Positions 13,564 to 14,901 of a DNA stretch of 14,901 nt are shown here, piece after piece. Source of the stretch: CAZTAR01 sp043813895 (lineage in GTDB: Bacteria; Planctomycetota; Phycisphaerae; UBA1845; UTPLA1); the NCBI GenBank assembly GCA_043813895.1, contig JBDRKQ010000026.1:1-14901 (forward strand), given 5' to 3'. The notes beneath the pieces were generated by a model that ran no database searches, was not told where the DNA came from, and was given only the letters and a program-made list of their open reading frames with translations. Made by a program: the position numbers and the translations under genes. Position 1 is the first letter of the stretch. Each line of letters opens with the position of its first letter.

Positions 13564-14901
13564 CTAGCGTTTGATAGTGCGAAGAAACTCCTGCACTTCG
13601 GGGATTTCGCCTTGGAAGATCAGATAGCCGTTGTAAGGCTCCCGCTTGGTGGTTTCGTCGACGACCGGGGTCAGCATGATCCGCCGGAGCTCATCGCGAT
13701 CGTCGGTCTGGCCCAGAGCCCAGGACAGCTTCATGAAGGCGACTTCCGGGAGCATGTTGGCAGCTGGCACGACCCCCAACTCCATGATCTCCCGTCCGGT
13801 CTCGTAGACATACATCTGCACGTAACCCCACAGGGTCTGGACCGTCATGTAGATATGGACGCCCTTGGCAACAGCGCGCTCGAGAGCCGGGTAAAGCGGC
13901 TTGTTGACATGACCCAGCCCGGTTCCGGCAATGACGATGCCGCGGTAGCCCTTGTCGACGACGGCGTCCACGATGTCGGGCATCATGTTCGGATAGTAGT
14001 AGAGTATGGTGACCTTCTCTTCAAACGCCGTGTTGATCTTGACATCGCGATCGTCGCGCCGCCGTTTGTAATCCTCTCTGAGGTAGTCGATCTTGTGCGG
14101 GTAGATCATCGCCAAAGGCGTGTCGCCGATCGTCCGAAAGGTGGAGCGGTAGCTGGAGTGCATCTTGCGGACGCGCGTGCCGCGATGGAGCAGGCAATAC
14201 TGATCCGATGTCGGACCGAACATGCACACGGAGACCTCGGCGATGTCACCCTCTGCGGCGGCCTTGACGGCGTTGATGAGATTAATAGCGGCATCCGACG
14301 AGGGCCGATCGGACGATCGCTGTGACCCGACCATGACAATCGGGACGGGCGAATCCTGCACCATGAAGCTCAGAATCGCCGCCGTGTGGTGCATGGTGTC
14401 AGTGCCGTGGCCGATGACGATGCCGTCAGCACCCTCCTCGATCCTCTGGCCGATCCTCTGGGCGAGGTGGATATACTGCTCAGGTCCCATGTTTTCGCTG
14501 AAGACGCCGAAGAGCTTCTCGGTGGTCAGGTTGCAGATGTCGGCCAGTTCTGGGACCGAGCCGTACAACTCACCGGGGGAAAACGCGGGGATGACTGCTC
14601 CGGTGCGATAGTCGAGGCGACTGGCGATTGTGCCGCCCGTACCGAACAGAGTGATGTTCGGCTTCACCGCGTCGAAGGGGAACTCCTTCTCGGGGATCTT
14701 GTAGTGCGCCTCGCGCCGACCGTGTTCCGTTATCCGCGTGATCGAGTCCGCCGCGACACCGACATTGTATCCGCTGACCAGCTTCAGGACAATGTGCTTG
14801 TCGTCGGCGGTCTCCGAACGGGGTAGGATAATGCCCTTGAAGCCGCCGTCTCCGGTCTTCACCTCGACATCGCTCCAAACGGAAACGCCAAACTTGTCGA
14901 G
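13564..14901 (-). CDS. gatD: Glu-tRNA(Gln) amidotransferase subunit D, 5'-truncated by window edge
   Basis: GatD is the asparaginase-like glutaminase subunit of GatDE, which converts Glu-tRNA(Gln) to Gln-tRNA(Gln). GatD releases ammonia from glutamine or asparagine for the GatE kinase/transferase. The frame is open through the window edge (LDKFGVSVWSDVEV precedes the GTG at 14862), so the start is outside. Numbered from the GTG, residues ~1-45 are the small N-terminal domain (GFKGIILPRSETADDKHIVLK). The amidase core then has Thr78 (FGTGGTIASRLDYRTGAV), Thr154-Asp155 (IGHGTDTMHHTA) and Lys233 (RVRKMHSSYRSTF). Thr78, Thr154 and Asp155 match Thr101, Thr177 and Asp178 of the Methanothermobacter enzyme at offset 23, so about ten residues are cut off. 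The N-terminal domain, YRTGAV and MHSSYRSTF separate it from plain L-asparaginase. Codon use looks like the neighbours. The partner gatE is not in view. Confidence 0.88.
   Translation of the reverse strand, partial: LDKFGVSVWSDVEVKTGDGGFKGIILPRSETADDKHIVLKLVSGYNVGVAADSITRITEHGRREAHYKIPEKEFPFDAVKPNITLFGTGGTIASRLDYRTGAVIPAFSPGELYGSVPELADICNLTTEKLFGVFSENMGPEQYIHLAQRIGQRIEEGADGIVIGHGTDTMHHTAAILSFMVQDSPVPIVMVGSQRSSDRPSSDAAINLINAVKAAAEGDIAEVSVCMFGPTSDQYCLLHRGTRVRKMHSSYRSTFRTIGDTPLAMIYPHKIDYLREDYKRRRDDRDVKINTAFEEKVTILYYYPNMMPDIVDAVVDKGYRGIVIAGTGLGHVNKPLYPALERAVAKGVHIYMTVQTLWGYVQMYVYETGREIMELGVVPAANMLPEVAFMKLSWALGQTDDRDELRRIMLTPVVDETTKREPYNGYLIFQGEIPEVQEFLRTIKR

Noticed and set aside
13564..14901. 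Annotation as a simple type I or II L-asparaginase
   Set aside because: The extra N-terminal domain, the RLDYRTGAV segment and the MHSSYRSTFR loop are GatD features, and asparaginases are about 100 residues shorter.

Overview
The window reads as an ordinary, densely coded bacterial chromosome segment with high GC content. Genes have Shine-Dalgarno sites of the GGAG/GGAGG type, Sec signal peptides and short intergenic gaps. Three things suggest a member of the Planctomycetota or a close relative: a very large secreted hypothetical protein whose C-terminus carries a pseudopilin-like tail typical of planctomycete proteins, a bacterial tricorn-like protease, and intergenic palindromes of the kind I associate with those genomes. 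This placement is inference; no rRNA or other strong phylogenetic marker is present.

Positions 1-5966 hold a co-directional acyl-CoA block: an acyl-CoA dehydrogenase cut by the left edge, a thiolase, a 3-hydroxyacyl-CoA dehydrogenase, an enoyl-CoA hydratase and the large subunit of a B12-dependent acyl-CoA mutase. The first four make a complete beta-oxidation spiral for a short-chain acyl-CoA. The mutase has Phe91 and Gln209 at the positions that are Tyr89 and Arg207 in methylmalonyl-CoA mutase. That is the isobutyryl-CoA mutase signature. The simplest joint reading is that isobutyryl-CoA (from valine or isobutyrate) is isomerised to butyryl-CoA and then oxidised through crotonyl-, 3-hydroxybutyryl- and acetoacetyl-CoA to acetyl-CoA. 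The cobalamin-binding small subunit is not in the window.

Positions 6036-8753 encode a secreted 905-residue protein of unknown function, with a sialidase-like Asp-box propeller, a long acidic segment and a pseudopilin-like tail. It converges on an AraC-family regulator (8932-9822, minus strand) with a Cys-rich, PocR-like sensor region. Divergent from the regulator is a 1112-residue exported tricorn-like S41 protease (10151-13489).

At the right edge, on the minus strand, lies a gene for GatD, the asparaginase-like subunit of the GatDE tRNA-dependent amidotransferase. This system is regarded as archaeal, so its presence here is one of the two most interesting observations, together with the mutase specificity. 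The intergenic gaps carry several different palindromes, including an inverted REP pair at 1019-1104 and twin hairpins at 3321-3360. I see no rRNA, tRNA, CRISPR array, insertion sequence or phage gene.
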